A stretch of 36,258 nt of DNA from JBOFCO01 sp051646105 (GCA_051646105.1 JBOFCO010000128.1:1-36258), one strand, 5' to 3'; positions 1 to 7,587 are shown, numbered from the stretch's first letter. Numbers and translations: made by a program. Notes: generated by a model not told the origin, from the letters alone.

Positions 1-17
1 GCGCACAGTGTAGCGGG

Positions 18-37
18 GCCCCGGCCTGCGCCGGGGC
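18..37. repeat. GC-rich hairpin near window start
   Basis: Perfect 8-bp inverted repeat (GCCCCGGC / GCCGGGGC, 18-25 and 30-37) with a 4-nt loop. It has no T-run on either side. It could be a terminator for the leftward lepA/DUF2971 transcript or for a gene to the left of the window, or part of the palindromic repeat cluster that follows. Confidence 0.4.
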
Positions 38-64
38 GTGGCGGTTGAACGGAGCCGGTGGGGT

Positions 65-170
65 GCGTGATGTCACGCGCCATTGGTGGAGGCGTAATCC
101 GTAAGTTGGGCGAAACCCACCGAAGCGGGGCGTTGTCCAACAGAAGTGGTGGGCGAACGCCCACACTACG
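65..170. repeat. Cluster of short palindromic extragenic repeats
   Basis: Three palindromic elements lie in this non-coding stretch: GCGTGA-TG-TCACGC (65-78), an imperfect TGGG/CCCA hairpin (107-119), and the perfect GTGGGCG-AA-CGCCCAC (149-164) followed by ACTACG. The last resembles the widespread REP-like extragenic element built around GTGGGCG..CGCCCAC with a flanking CTACG (recalled family; copy number not tested here). I see no gene in 1-176. Confidence 0.5.
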
Positions 171-176
171 ATTTCT

Positions 177-1154
177 TTAGTTTAACACCACAGCCTCAAG
201 TTCAAACGTCCCGATTTTACGCCTCATCTTTTTAACTCGAATTCCAGCTTTGGCCGCAAGCACACAAATCAACGTTTCGTCGGCAGAAGGGACCGAAAGT
301 CCAAGAATAATACTGGAAAGGCTGTAAGGAATAAATCGATAGTAGCCCGCTTCACGCCCGACCATCGTAATGCGCCACTCTTTCTCACTTTGATAGCTCA
401 AAGGCTTTGTGAAGCCAACTCTTTCAATAAAACTCTTAATGTCATTTTGGGTTCTAATTTGATGTGTAAAATGGTCCGCACCACTTGGAACACTAGACGG
501 GTGAAACATAAGAATCTCCAAATCGCTAACTGACGGTACTTGATCTGTATAGATGATAGGTCCGTAGTGGAATCCATGCGCAACCATCGCAAATCGTGGC
601 GAATTAGGCCCATATTGACCGCCGTCATTAGACTGAAACTGCGAGCGAAGCGAAAATTCAAATGCTATGCCCCTGCCATAGTCTGCGTAGTAGTCCCACA
701 TACTTGATGAAGTGCAATCTTCGACAAAACATGCAATGCGAGTCATGTCCCGAGCTTCTGGAAGCAAAATTCGGGCAAAGCTTCGAAGTCTCTCTACGAC
801 CAAAGGTCGCTTTGCAAAAGCCGTACGATCAAAGTCCTCAATCCCTGCCAAACCGACTGAATCAATTATTGCCTTTAATATCGGAGCATCACCTAAGTTG
901 TGCCAGTAAAACTTTATAAATTTATAGATATCCAGCTCATCTGCCGAAACTATCCGAGGTCGCGCCTCGAAGGTGTCCGACATATCGGAAATAGAGGAAA
1001 AATACACTCCACAATCATGATGAGAAGCAGCGGCAATTTCCTGCTCGACAATATCAGTAGTAAATTTTTTAACCGACGCATCAAATCTTTGTATCCGCCT
1101 GAATCTATAAACTACACGCGGGACAGGTCCGTGAGGTGATAAAAACTGGAACAC
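177..1154 (-). CDS. DUF2971 domain protein (AT-rich, probably acquired)
   Basis: A 325-residue protein of unknown biochemical function. DUF2971-type landmarks are seen in order: an N-terminal YRF segment near residue 16, FSSISDMSDTFE (about 52-63), MWDYYADYGRGIAFEF (152-167), YQSEKEWR (254-261) and SSIILG (280-285). There is no signal peptide or membrane segment. The only plausible start is GTG, three nucleotides after the lepA stop and with a weak ribosome site, so it is probably read from the lepA transcript. Base composition is far more AT-rich than neighbours (19 G/C in the 60 bases 421-480), and palindromic repeats follow it, which suggests horizontal gain. Relatives occur in variable regions, sometimes near defence genes (family knowledge); a defence role here would be speculation. 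Confidence 0.75.
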   Translation of the reverse strand: MFQFLSPHGPVPRVVYRFRRIQRFDASVKKFTTDIVEQEIAAASHHDCGVYFSSISDMSDTFEARPRIVSADELDIYKFIKFYWHNLGDAPILKAIIDSVGLAGIEDFDRTAFAKRPLVVERLRSFARILLPEARDMTRIACFVEDCTSSSMWDYYADYGRGIAFEFSLRSQFQSNDGGQYGPNSPRFAMVAHGFHYGPIIYTDQVPSVSDLEILMFHPSSVPSGADHFTHQIRTQNDIKSFIERVGFTKPLSYQSEKEWRITMVGREAGYYRFIPYSLSSIILGLSVPSADETLICVLAAKAGIRVKKMRRKIGTFELEAVVLN

Positions 1155-1157
1155 CCC

Positions 1158-2957
1158 TCACCCATCCATCTTCAGCGCGCTAATAAACGCCTCCTGCGGA
1201 ATCTCCACCTTGCCGAACTGCCGCATCCGCTTCTTCCCCGCCTTCTGCTTGTCCAGCAGCTTGCGTTTCCGCGTGGCGTCGCCGCCGTAGCACTTCGCCG
1301 TCACGTCCTTCCTCATTGCGCTCAACGTCTCCCGCGCGATCACGCGCGCGCCGATGGCGGCCTGGATCGGGATCTTGAACATATGCCTCGGGATCAGCTC
1401 TTTCAGCTTTTCCACCATGACCCGTCCCCGTGCCTCTGCCCGGTCGCGGTGCACCAGCATCGACAAAGCATCAACGGGTTCCTCGTTCACCAGGATCGAC
1501 ATTTTCACCAGAAAATCCTCTCGATAGCCCGTGATCTGGTAGTCAAAACTGGCATAGCCCTTGGTCACGGATTTCAGGCGGTCGTAGAAATCAAAGACCA
1601 CCTCGTTCAGCGGCAGGTCATAGACGACCATCGCGCGGCTGCCGGCATAGGACAGGTCCACCTGTATCCCCCGCCGGTCCTGGCACAGCTTCAGCACGTC
1701 GCCCAGATATTCGTCGGGCACCATGATCGTGGCCTTGATGCGCGGCTCCTCGATATGGTCGATATAGGTCAGGTCGGGCATGTCGGCGGGGTTGTGCAGA
1801 TCGCGCACCTCGCCATCCTTCATGTGCAGGTGATAGACGACCGACGGCGCAGTGGTGATCAGGTCGATGTCATATTCGCGTTCAAGGCGGTCGCGGATCA
1901 CCTCCAGATGCAGCAGGCCAAGGAAGCCGCAGCGGAAGCCAAAGCCGAGTGCCGCGGATGTTTCCATTTCGGTCGAGAAGCTGGCATCGTTGAGCGACAG
2001 CTTCTCGATGGCGTCGCGCAGCGCCTCGAAATCATTGGCATCCACCGGGAACAGGCCACAGAACACCACCGGCTGCGCGGGCTTGAACCCCGGCAGCGGC
2101 GTTTCGCAGCCGCGCTTTTCATGGGTGACGGTATCGCCGACACGGGTATCGCGGACCTGCTTGATCGATGCGGTGAAGATGCCGATTTCACCGGGGCCAA
2201 GTTCGGCGATGTCGACCATCTGCGGTTTCAGCACGGCGAGCTTGTCGATGCCATAAACGGCGCCGGTCTGCATCATCTTGATGCGGTCACCCTTTTTGAC
2301 CACGCCGTCCATGATACGGATCATCACGACGACGCCCAGATAGGCGTCATACCATGAATCGACCAGCATCGCCTTTAGCGGTGCGTTGCGGTCGCCCTTT
2401 GGTGCGGGCAGGCGGGTGACGATGGCTTCCAGCACATCGGGGATACCCAGCCCCGATTTCGCGGAAATCGGGATCGCGTCGGATGCGTCAAGGCCGATGA
2501 CATCCTCGATGTTTTCCTTCACGCGGTCGGGGTCGGCGGCGGGCAGGTCGATCTTGTTCAGCACCGGCACGATTTCATGCCCCGCATCCAGCGCCTGATA
2601 GACATTGGCCAGTGTCTGCGCCTCTACCCCCTGCGACGCATCCACCACCAGCAGCGATCCCTCGACCGCACGCATGGAGCGTGAAACCTCATAGGCAAAG
2701 TCGACATGGCCGGGGGTATCGATCAGGTTCAGGATATAGGTGTGCCCGTCCTTCGCCGGGTATTCGATGCGCACCGTGTTGGCTTTGATGGTGATGCCCC
2801 GCTCGCGTTCGATATCCATGCTGTCGAGCAACTGCTCTTTCATGTCGCGCGCGGCCACCGTTCCCGTCATCTGGATCAGACGGTCGGCGAGGGTGGATTT
2901 GCCGTGGTCGATATGGGCCACGATGGAGAAGTTGCGGATGCGGTCAAGCTGGGTCAT
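1158..2957 (-). CDS. lepA: Elongation factor 4 (LepA/EF4)
   Basis: Ribosome-bound translational GTPase that back-translocates or remodels stalled elongation complexes, acting in the cytosol or at the membrane. At 599 residues it has the usual length. GTPase motifs are visible: AHIDHGKS (G1, 14-21), RGITIK (53-58), DTPGH (80-84) and NKID (134-137). EF-G-like domains follow, and the LepA-specific basic C-terminal domain contains KRKLLDKQKAGKKRMRQ. The ATG start precedes TQLDRIRNFS, the normal family N terminus. The DUF2971 gene begins 3 nt beyond the stop on the same strand. Identification is secure. Confidence 0.98.
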   Translation of the reverse strand: MTQLDRIRNFSIVAHIDHGKSTLADRLIQMTGTVAARDMKEQLLDSMDIERERGITIKANTVRIEYPAKDGHTYILNLIDTPGHVDFAYEVSRSMRAVEGSLLVVDASQGVEAQTLANVYQALDAGHEIVPVLNKIDLPAADPDRVKENIEDVIGLDASDAIPISAKSGLGIPDVLEAIVTRLPAPKGDRNAPLKAMLVDSWYDAYLGVVVMIRIMDGVVKKGDRIKMMQTGAVYGIDKLAVLKPQMVDIAELGPGEIGIFTASIKQVRDTRVGDTVTHEKRGCETPLPGFKPAQPVVFCGLFPVDANDFEALRDAIEKLSLNDASFSTEMETSAALGFGFRCGFLGLLHLEVIRDRLEREYDIDLITTAPSVVYHLHMKDGEVRDLHNPADMPDLTYIDHIEEPRIKATIMVPDEYLGDVLKLCQDRRGIQVDLSYAGSRAMVVYDLPLNEVVFDFYDRLKSVTKGYASFDYQITGYREDFLVKMSILVNEEPVDALSMLVHRDRAEARGRVMVEKLKELIPRHMFKIPIQAAIGARVIARETLSAMRKDVTAKCYGGDATRKRKLLDKQKAGKKRMRQFGKVEIPQEAFISALKMDG

Positions 2958-3030
2958 GATGCGGCCATATGAGCGGGTTTTCAGGGCCGGTCAAGCCGCG
3001 CCCTGTCGCTAGGCTGTGGAGTTCCATATC

Positions 3031-3228
3031 ATGATCCTGTCCATCCCCGACATGACCTGCGGCCATTGCAAGGCGGCTGTCGAACGCGCCATCGTCGATC
3101 TGGACAGCAGGGCTGATGTGGCGGTGGATCTGGCTACAAAAACCGCCACGGTGACAACCACCCAGCCGGTCGAGGCGCTGCTGAACGCGCTGGCAGCCGA
3201 GGGCTATCCGGCGCGCGTTGCCGGATAG
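3031..3228 (+). CDS. Heavy-metal-associated (CopZ-like) copper chaperone
   Basis: A 65-residue single HMA domain. The metal-binding motif MTCGHC sits at residues 8-13 in a ferredoxin-like fold pattern ending GYPARV. Such proteins deliver Cu(I) to P-type ATPases or regulators in the cytosol (family knowledge). I chose ATG 3031 because GGAG (3018-3021) lies 9 nt upstream; a GTG at 3016 in frame would overlap that ribosome site. It ends 7 nt before the cobB start, so the two are likely co-transcribed. PCuAC and a small secreted Cys protein on the other strand suggest a small copper-handling group, but no P-type ATPase or CueR is present in the window. Confidence 0.88.
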   Translation: MILSIPDMTCGHCKAAVERAIVDLDSRADVAVDLATKTATVTTTQPVEALLNALAAEGYPARVAG

Positions 3229-3235
3229 GGACGCG

Positions 3236-3916
3236 ATGAACATTGTCATCCTGACCGGGGCCGGGATTTCGGCGGAAAGCGGGCTGGCGACGTTCCGTGC
3301 CAGCGACGGCTTGTGGGAGGGCCACGACGTGACGCGCGTGGCCACACCCGAAGGCTTCGCCGCCGATCCGGCACTGGTGCAAGACTTCTACAACGCCCGC
3401 CGCAGTGCCGCGCGGGCGGCGGAACCGAATGTGGCGCACCGGGCGCTGGCCAGGTTGCAGGCGGATGGGCGGCATGTGGTGACGCTTGTCACGCAGAATG
3501 TCGACGACCTGCACGAACGCGGCGGCAGCGCCGATGTGATCCACATGCACGGCACGGTGATGGGCGCGCTTTGTCATCGGTGCGGTCATCGCTGGCCCGC
3601 CCCGCCGGTGATGCATCCTGCCGATCCCTGCCCTGCCTGCGGCAAGCAGCAGACACGTCCCGATATCGTCTGGTTCGGGGAAATGCCGTATGAAATGGAC
3701 CTGCTCGCGGAACGGCTGGCTGATTGCGACCTGTTCGTATCGATCGGCACCTCGGGCAACGTCTACCCTGCGGCTGGCTTTGTGCGCATGGCCGCTGACC
3801 ACGGGGCGCACACGCTGGAACTGAACCTTGAGCGGTCAGGCGGGGTGTTCGACGAGGCGCGGCAGGGACCGGCCACGCGGCTGGTGCCGGAATGGGTGGA
3901 CAGCCTGTTGCGCTGA
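3236..3916 (+). CDS. cobB: NAD-dependent protein deacylase, class III sirtuin
   Basis: Removes acyl groups from protein lysines using NAD+, giving nicotinamide and O-acyl-ADP-ribose. Sirtuin motifs are visible: GAGISAESG (8-16), TQNVD (86-90), catalytic His105 in HMHG, a zinc site of Cys113, Cys116, Cys132 and Cys135, and GTSG (171-174). The YxxR pair (Tyr52, Arg55 in FYNARR) is the class III signature that recognises succinyl or malonyl lysine, so desuccinylase activity is likely. The start at ATG 3236 has AGGGA upstream (3227-3231); a TTG at 3218 would give a longer, less typical N terminus. It follows the CopZ-like gene closely. Confidence 0.95.
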   Translation: MNIVILTGAGISAESGLATFRASDGLWEGHDVTRVATPEGFAADPALVQDFYNARRSAARAAEPNVAHRALARLQADGRHVVTLVTQNVDDLHERGGSADVIHMHGTVMGALCHRCGHRWPAPPVMHPADPCPACGKQQTRPDIVWFGEMPYEMDLLAERLADCDLFVSIGTSGNVYPAAGFVRMAADHGAHTLELNLERSGGVFDEARQGPATRLVPEWVDSLLR

Positions 3917-3946
3917 CGGGGCGGCCCTGCGACCGCCCCCCGGCAA

Positions 3947-4462
3947 TCAGTTTGATGCTTCGCCGCCGTGCTTCATGGTGCCGTGGTCCATCTGCCCGTG
4001 ACCTTCGTGCTGCATCGCACCACCTTCGCCCCCCTCCATATCCACGGGCACGTCAACGGTGATCTCGCCTGCTTTTTCAAACGTCAGGGTGACGGTGACC
4101 GTTTCGCCCTGTTCCAGCTTGCGTGTCAGGCCCAGAAACATCACGTGATCGCCGCCGCGCGACAGCGCATGGCTGCCGTTCGCAGGGACAGGAAAACCCT
4201 CGGGCACTTCAAGCATCTGCATCACGCCATCGACGCTTTCCTTGTGCGTATGCAGTTCGACGCGCTCTGCCACATCCGAAGCTGCGGACAGAAGCCGGTC
4301 ATCTTCGGCCTGATGATTTTCGATGACCATGAAGGCGGCACCAGTCTTGGCCATCGCGCCACTGCTGCGCGCATAGGCATCGGTGATGGTAATCGCATCC
4401 TGCGCAAAGGCAGGAGCAGCAAGAATTGTGGCCGCAGCCACGACGAAAGCGTTGAGACGCAT
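3947..4462 (-). CDS. Periplasmic copper chaperone PCuAC (DUF461)
   Basis: A 171-residue exported protein that binds Cu(I) and supplies copper to cytochrome oxidase assembly in the periplasm (family knowledge). It has a signal peptide ending AFA near residue 20. Copper ligands appear as His71, Met81/Met83, His106 and Met108, close to the family pattern H-X10-M-X21-H-X-M, with one extra residue in each interval if Met83 is used. A His/Met-rich tail (from about residue 140: MEGG..MQHEGHGQMDHGTMKHGG) probably gives further Cu binding. AGAGG lies about 7 nt before ATG. It sits 37 nt downstream of the small Cys protein gene on the same strand, probably one transcript. Confidence 0.93.
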   Translation of the reverse strand: MRLNAFVVAAATILAAPAFAQDAITITDAYARSSGAMAKTGAAFMVIENHQAEDDRLLSAASDVAERVELHTHKESVDGVMQMLEVPEGFPVPANGSHALSRGGDHVMFLGLTRKLEQGETVTVTLTFEKAGEITVDVPVDMEGGEGGAMQHEGHGQMDHGTMKHGGEASN

Positions 4463-4499
4463 GGGAATACCTCTGTCTGATGTTGGTTAAGGAAGCCGA

Positions 4500-4847
4500 T
4501 CAGACAGAAGCAGGCGGATCACGCGCGCCCGGATGTGGAACGGGCCGCGGATGGGAAAGCTTTCGTTCCGTGACGATGTCCTGGACCGACAGGACGGGCG
4601 CATGGTCCGGAGCAACGAAGGGCAAACCGGCATCGGCAAAGAAACCAAGCACAAGATCGGGGCACAGATGCGCCGGGCCGGTGGGCCGCCCTTCGGCATC
4701 CAGTGTCACGGTTATCAGGCCATCGACGGAACAAATTTCGACTGGCAGGCCGGCCATCACCTGCCCGCGCGCCGACGCCATGACCTGACCCGTCGCCGCA
4801 AGGGCAAGGGACAGTATCAGGGCAAGAAGAGCACGCAACGGAAGCAT
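4500..4847 (-). CDS. Small secreted protein, DUF2946-like
   Basis: About 115 residues with a hydrophobic N-terminal signal or anchor (MLPLRALLALILSLALAATG) and then a short mature part with two cysteine sites, EICS and HLCPDL. This pattern resembles DUF2946 proteins, often found beside copper genes; the assignment is tentative. I chose ATG 4847 because it places the hydrophobic segment at the N terminus; the reading frame is open up to 4925 with a less likely extension. The ribosome site is weak. It lies directly upstream of the PCuAC gene, so a role in metal handling at the envelope is inferred from context. Confidence 0.65.
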   Translation of the reverse strand: MLPLRALLALILSLALAATGQVMASARGQVMAGLPVEICSVDGLITVTLDAEGRPTGPAHLCPDLVLGFFADAGLPFVAPDHAPVLSVQDIVTERKLSHPRPVPHPGARDPPASV

Positions 4848-4886
4848 ATACTTTGATACCGCCGCGCGGGGCTTTGGCACGGCGGC

Positions 4887-4920
4887 AAAAAGAAGCGGCC
4901 CCGCCATCGCTGGCAGGGCC
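4887..4920 (-). terminator. Intrinsic terminator of rpmB
   Basis: Read leftward: a 10-bp stem with one G-U pair (4911-4920 with 4897-4906), tetraloop GCGA, then a run of T residues opposite A 4887-4892. It lies 27 nt after the rpmB stop. Confidence 0.85.
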
Positions 4921-4947
4921 GTCAAATTCTTTCGACGTGTCGCCAGA

Positions 4948-5232
4948 TCAGGCGGCTTGTGCCTTGGTGATTTCTTTCTTGATCTTCAGCGCACGATCCG
5001 ACAGCTCCGCATCCTTGGCTTTCGCCAGAAACGCATCCAGCCCGCCGCGATGGTCAACAGACCGAATTCCGGCTGCCGACACGCGCAGTTTGAACGACTG
5101 GCCCAGAATGTCGGAAATCAGGGTGACATCGTTCAGGTTCGGCAGGAAGCGGCGGCGCGTCTTGTTGTTCGCATGGCTGACATTGTTGCCAGACATCGGG
5201 CCCTTGCCGGTGAGTTCGCAAACGCGAGACAT
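4948..5232 (-). CDS. rpmB: 50S ribosomal protein L28
   Basis: A 94-residue protein of the large ribosomal subunit, of normal alphaproteobacterial length. The N terminus SRVCELTGKGPMSGNNVSHA and the following NNKTRRRFLPNL are diagnostic of L28. AAGGA precedes ATG by about 7 nt. It is flanked by terminators on both sides, so it forms a single-gene transcript with its own promoter in 5233-5395, where a strong hairpin also lies. rpmG (L33) is not adjacent, unlike in enterics. Confidence 0.97.
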   Translation of the reverse strand: MSRVCELTGKGPMSGNNVSHANNKTRRRFLPNLNDVTLISDILGQSFKLRVSAAGIRSVDHRGGLDAFLAKAKDAELSDRALKIKKEITKAQAA

Positions 5233-5295
5233 CGTCTTGTTCCTTCGGTTCGTATCTGTTGATGTGCCATTCCGGCTTTATTCGCCGAAAGGCAA

Positions 5296-5319
5296 GGGGC
5301 ACTGCCAAGGCAGCGCCCC
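5296..5319. repeat. Strong hairpin in rpmB upstream region
   Basis: An 11-bp stem with one mismatched or G-U position and a 2-nt AA loop (GGGGCACTGCC / GGCAGCGCCCC). It sits 64 nt upstream of the rpmB start and downstream of the TerC terminator, so it is either in the rpmB leader or just upstream of its promoter. It has no clean T-run, so I do not call it a terminator. The rest of 5233-5395 shows no gene. Confidence 0.5.
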
Positions 5320-5395
5320 GAATTCCGTCCGCGCCTCTTACGGGGAAAGCGGCATGGCGTCAAGCACCAGTACATCGACCCGTAGAGCCGCCCAC

Positions 5396-5423
5396 AAAAA
5401 AGGGCGCGCCGGTCGGCACGCCC
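5396..5423 (-). terminator. Intrinsic terminator of the TerC-family gene
   Basis: Read leftward: a 10-bp GC stem (5414-5423 with 5402-5411) followed by six T residues (A 5396-5401). It lies 24 nt beyond the stop of the TerC-family gene. A textbook structure. Confidence 0.9.
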
Positions 5424-5446
5424 TGGTTTCATACCCTGCGCCGCCG

Positions 5447-6142
5447 TTATTCGGTTGCGACCGCCGCAGCCGGTTCGCCATGCCCGGTTCCGTGGGGATC
5501 CTGTCCGCTGATGTCCAGATAACCGTCATAGATCATCTTGACTGCCACATAGAGGATCAGCAGCAGGCCGACCCAGGCGATCCAGCGGTGCTTGGCCAGA
5601 AGCCTTGCCACAAAGGTCGCGGCCAGGCCCATCAGCGCGATGGACAGGACCAGACCGATGATCAGCACGGTGGGGTGGCCATGCGCCGCGCCAGCCACTG
5701 CCAGCACGTTGTCGAGGCTCATCGACACGTCGGCGATGATGATCTGTATGGCCGCCTGCATCAGCGTCTTCTTCGGCGCACTGCCCGCCACGGTCCCATC
5801 GGCGTTCAGGTCGGCGTCCGACAACGCCTCCATCGCAGCGTCGTCCAGCTGTTCATGGCCGGCACGCAGTTCGCGGTACATCTTCCAGCAGACCCATAGC
5901 AGCAGGATACCACCCGCCAACAGCAGCCCCGTAATCCCGAGCAGCGTCGTGGTGATCAGCGCGAACCCGATGCGCAGCACGGTCGCAGCTACGATCCCGA
6001 TCAGGATGGCCCGGTTGCGTTGCTCTTTCGGCAGACCGGCTGCGGCAAGGCCGATCACTACGGCATTGTCCCCGGCCAGAACCAGGTCGATACCGATGAC
6101 CTGCATCAGGGCGACAAGGCCCTCATATGTGAAGATTTCCAT
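5447..6142 (-). CDS. TerC-family integral membrane protein (YjbE type)
   Basis: A 231-residue inner-membrane protein with about seven hydrophobic segments. The two inverted-repeat signatures of TerC are present: LAGDNAVV (Asp25, Asn26) and SLDNVLAVAG (Asp144, Asn145), whose acidic residues are thought to line a metal path. Relatives export Mn(II) or load metal onto secreted enzymes; tellurite resistance is only the historic name (family knowledge). The central loop (about 92-125) is acidic and the tail is His-containing. GGGTGGA precedes ATG 6142. It diverges from the TerB-like gene at 6304. I saw no Mn riboswitch in 6143-6303. Confidence 0.9.
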   Translation of the reverse strand: MEIFTYEGLVALMQVIGIDLVLAGDNAVVIGLAAAGLPKEQRNRAILIGIVAATVLRIGFALITTTLLGITGLLLAGGILLLWVCWKMYRELRAGHEQLDDAAMEALSDADLNADGTVAGSAPKKTLMQAAIQIIIADVSMSLDNVLAVAGAAHGHPTVLIIGLVLSIALMGLAATFVARLLAKHRWIAWVGLLLILYVAVKMIYDGYLDISGQDPHGTGHGEPAAAVATE

Positions 6143-6303
6143 CTGTCCACCCTGTTCAGGATTATTTTGATTCAGCGTTAACTAGGCGGGGCCGTGACCA
6201 AGTTCAACCGCGCAGAGCCAAGATTTGCAAACCGCGACCGGAATGCAGCGCTGCCGATTTTGCGGTGCTTTCCCATTTCAGTGGAACATCCTATATCGTG
6301 CCC

Positions 6304-6744
6304 ATGTTCGGACAATTCCTTCGCCGCCTTTCCGGCCCCGCCGCCGCCCCCGCCAGCCCGCCAGCGAAACTGGCGCTGGCCGCGCTTCTGGTGCGGCTGG
6401 CGCGGGTTGACGGCCATTATGCGCCTGCTGAGCGCGCCCGTATCGATGCCCTCCTTGCACACCGCTATGGCCTGTCCCCCGATGAAGCGACCACCCTGCG
6501 CGCAGAGGCAGAAGCGATGGAGGCTGAGGCGGGCGACAATGTGCGTTTCACGCGGGCGCTGAAGGATGCGGTTCCCCATGAGGATCGCGAAAGCGTCATG
6601 GAAGCGATGTGGGAACTGATCCTGTCGGATGGCCACCGGGATGAGGAAGAGGCGGGGATGATGCGTCTTCTGGCCAGTCTGCTGGGGGTCAGCGATCAGG
6701 ACAGCGCCCATGCCCGTCGCAAGGTCGAGGCGCGTCTGAAGTGA
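6304..6744 (+). CDS. TerB-like (tellurite resistance/DjlA N-domain) protein
   Basis: A 146-residue cytosolic helical protein. Two repeated acidic motifs typical of the TerB fold appear: ARVDGHYAPAE (near residue 33) and LSDGHRDEEEAGMMRLLASLLG (near 107). Such domains bind metal or scaffold membrane-stress complexes (family knowledge). I chose ATG 6304; an in-frame GTG at 6265 would add 13 residues and no clear ribosome site marks either. It diverges from the TerC-family gene 160 nt away, a known functional pairing, and its stop overlaps the start of the next gene. Confidence 0.78.
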   Translation: MFGQFLRRLSGPAAAPASPPAKLALAALLVRLARVDGHYAPAERARIDALLAHRYGLSPDEATTLRAEAEAMEAEAGDNVRFTRALKDAVPHEDRESVMEAMWELILSDGHRDEEEAGMMRLLASLLGVSDQDSAHARRKVEARLK

Positions 6745-7511
6745 TCGCCGCCTTTCCGATGTATGACTGGCCACAGGCCACTGCCGCGCACGACCGTCTG
6801 TGGGCCACAATGCGCGACCTGCTGCGCGACGTCGGCCACGCTGCCCCCGAACACCTGACCCGCGGTCTGTCGTTGTGGGAGGTATGGGAAAACCCCGATC
6901 TGCTGATCGCGCAGACCTGTGGTCTGCCTTATCGTACCAGGTTGCATGGGCGCGTGACGCTGGTCGGCACGCCAGACTACGCCCTGCCCGGTTCCTCACC
7001 TGGCCAGTATTATTCCGAGGCGCTGGTCCGGGCGGACGAAACGGGGCAGTTTAAGGATTTTGCAAACCGCATTCTGGCCTTCAACGGGCAGGACAGCCAA
7101 TCGGGATGGGCAGCGGCCCAGAATCATGCTGCCCGTCATGGTTTTCGCTTCACCCACACTCTTCACACCGGTTCGCATCGCGAAAGCGCGCGTGCGGTGG
7201 CTGATGGACGGGCGGATATTGCGGTGATCGATGCCGTCACCTGGCGGCTGTTCTGCGCCCATCTGCCTGACGAGGCCGCACGCCTTCGTGTCGTCGATCA
7301 TACCGAGCCGACGCCGGGACTGCCGGTCATCACGGCAGCGGGCCGCGATGCGGAACCGCTGCGCTTTGCGCTGACTGCGGCGATCAGTGCCCTTTCCCCC
7401 GCGGAAAGACAGGCGCTGGGCGGTCTTTGCGGGCTTGCCGCAATCCCCGATGCCGCCTATCTGGCCGTGCCGACACCGCCGCCGCCATCGCAGGATGCCC
7501 CTGCCACCTGA
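6741..7511 (+). CDS. PhnD/SsuA-like substrate-binding protein without signal peptide
   Basis: A 256-residue protein with the type 2 periplasmic-binding-protein pattern of the PhnD family: an N-terminal FPMYDWP segment, GTPDYALPG, YYSEALVRAD, LAFNGQDSQSGW and TGSHRESARAVADGRADIAVID. PhnD-like domains bind phosphonate, phosphite or similar anions. The N terminus (MIAAFPMYDW) has no signal peptide, so the protein is probably cytosolic, perhaps a sensor rather than a transporter subunit. It starts with GTG in a 4-nt GTGA overlap with the TerB-like stop, so translation is likely coupled. No phosphonate permease or ATPase follows; the next genes belong to a different transporter. Ligand unknown. 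Confidence 0.75.
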   Translation: MIAAFPMYDWPQATAAHDRLWATMRDLLRDVGHAAPEHLTRGLSLWEVWENPDLLIAQTCGLPYRTRLHGRVTLVGTPDYALPGSSPGQYYSEALVRADETGQFKDFANRILAFNGQDSQSGWAAAQNHAARHGFRFTHTLHTGSHRESARAVADGRADIAVIDAVTWRLFCAHLPDEAARLRVVDHTEPTPGLPVITAAGRDAEPLRFALTAAISALSPAERQALGGLCGLAAIPDAAYLAVPTPPPPSQDAPAT

Positions 7512-7576
7512 CATTCCGGCAGATGTTTTCCGGTTATTCCACGCAGTATGAAGTGCATTTTCGGGCATTTCGGCGC

Positions 7577-7587
7577 GTGTACTACAC
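7577..7587. promoter_or_regulatory. Possible operator in the 131-nt leader of the ABC operon
   Basis: Palindrome GTGTA-C-TACAC lies between the PhnD-like stop (7511) and the ATPase start (7643), where the operon promoter must be. Its size suits a GntR-type half-site pair, but no regulator gene is nearby and no convincing -35/-10 pair could be assigned. Weak evidence. Confidence 0.25.

Noticed and set aside
1383..2357. 324-residue frame opposite lepA
   Set aside because: Antisense to a secure core gene; His/Gln-rich shadow.
4853..5899. 348-residue + strand frame across rpmB and the TerC gene
   Set aside because: Crosses two terminators and two real genes on the other strand; no domain recognised.
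6143..6303. Manganese (yybP-ykoY) riboswitch before the TerC gene
   Set aside because: The leader lacks a recognisable pair of conserved loops, so no riboswitch is called.
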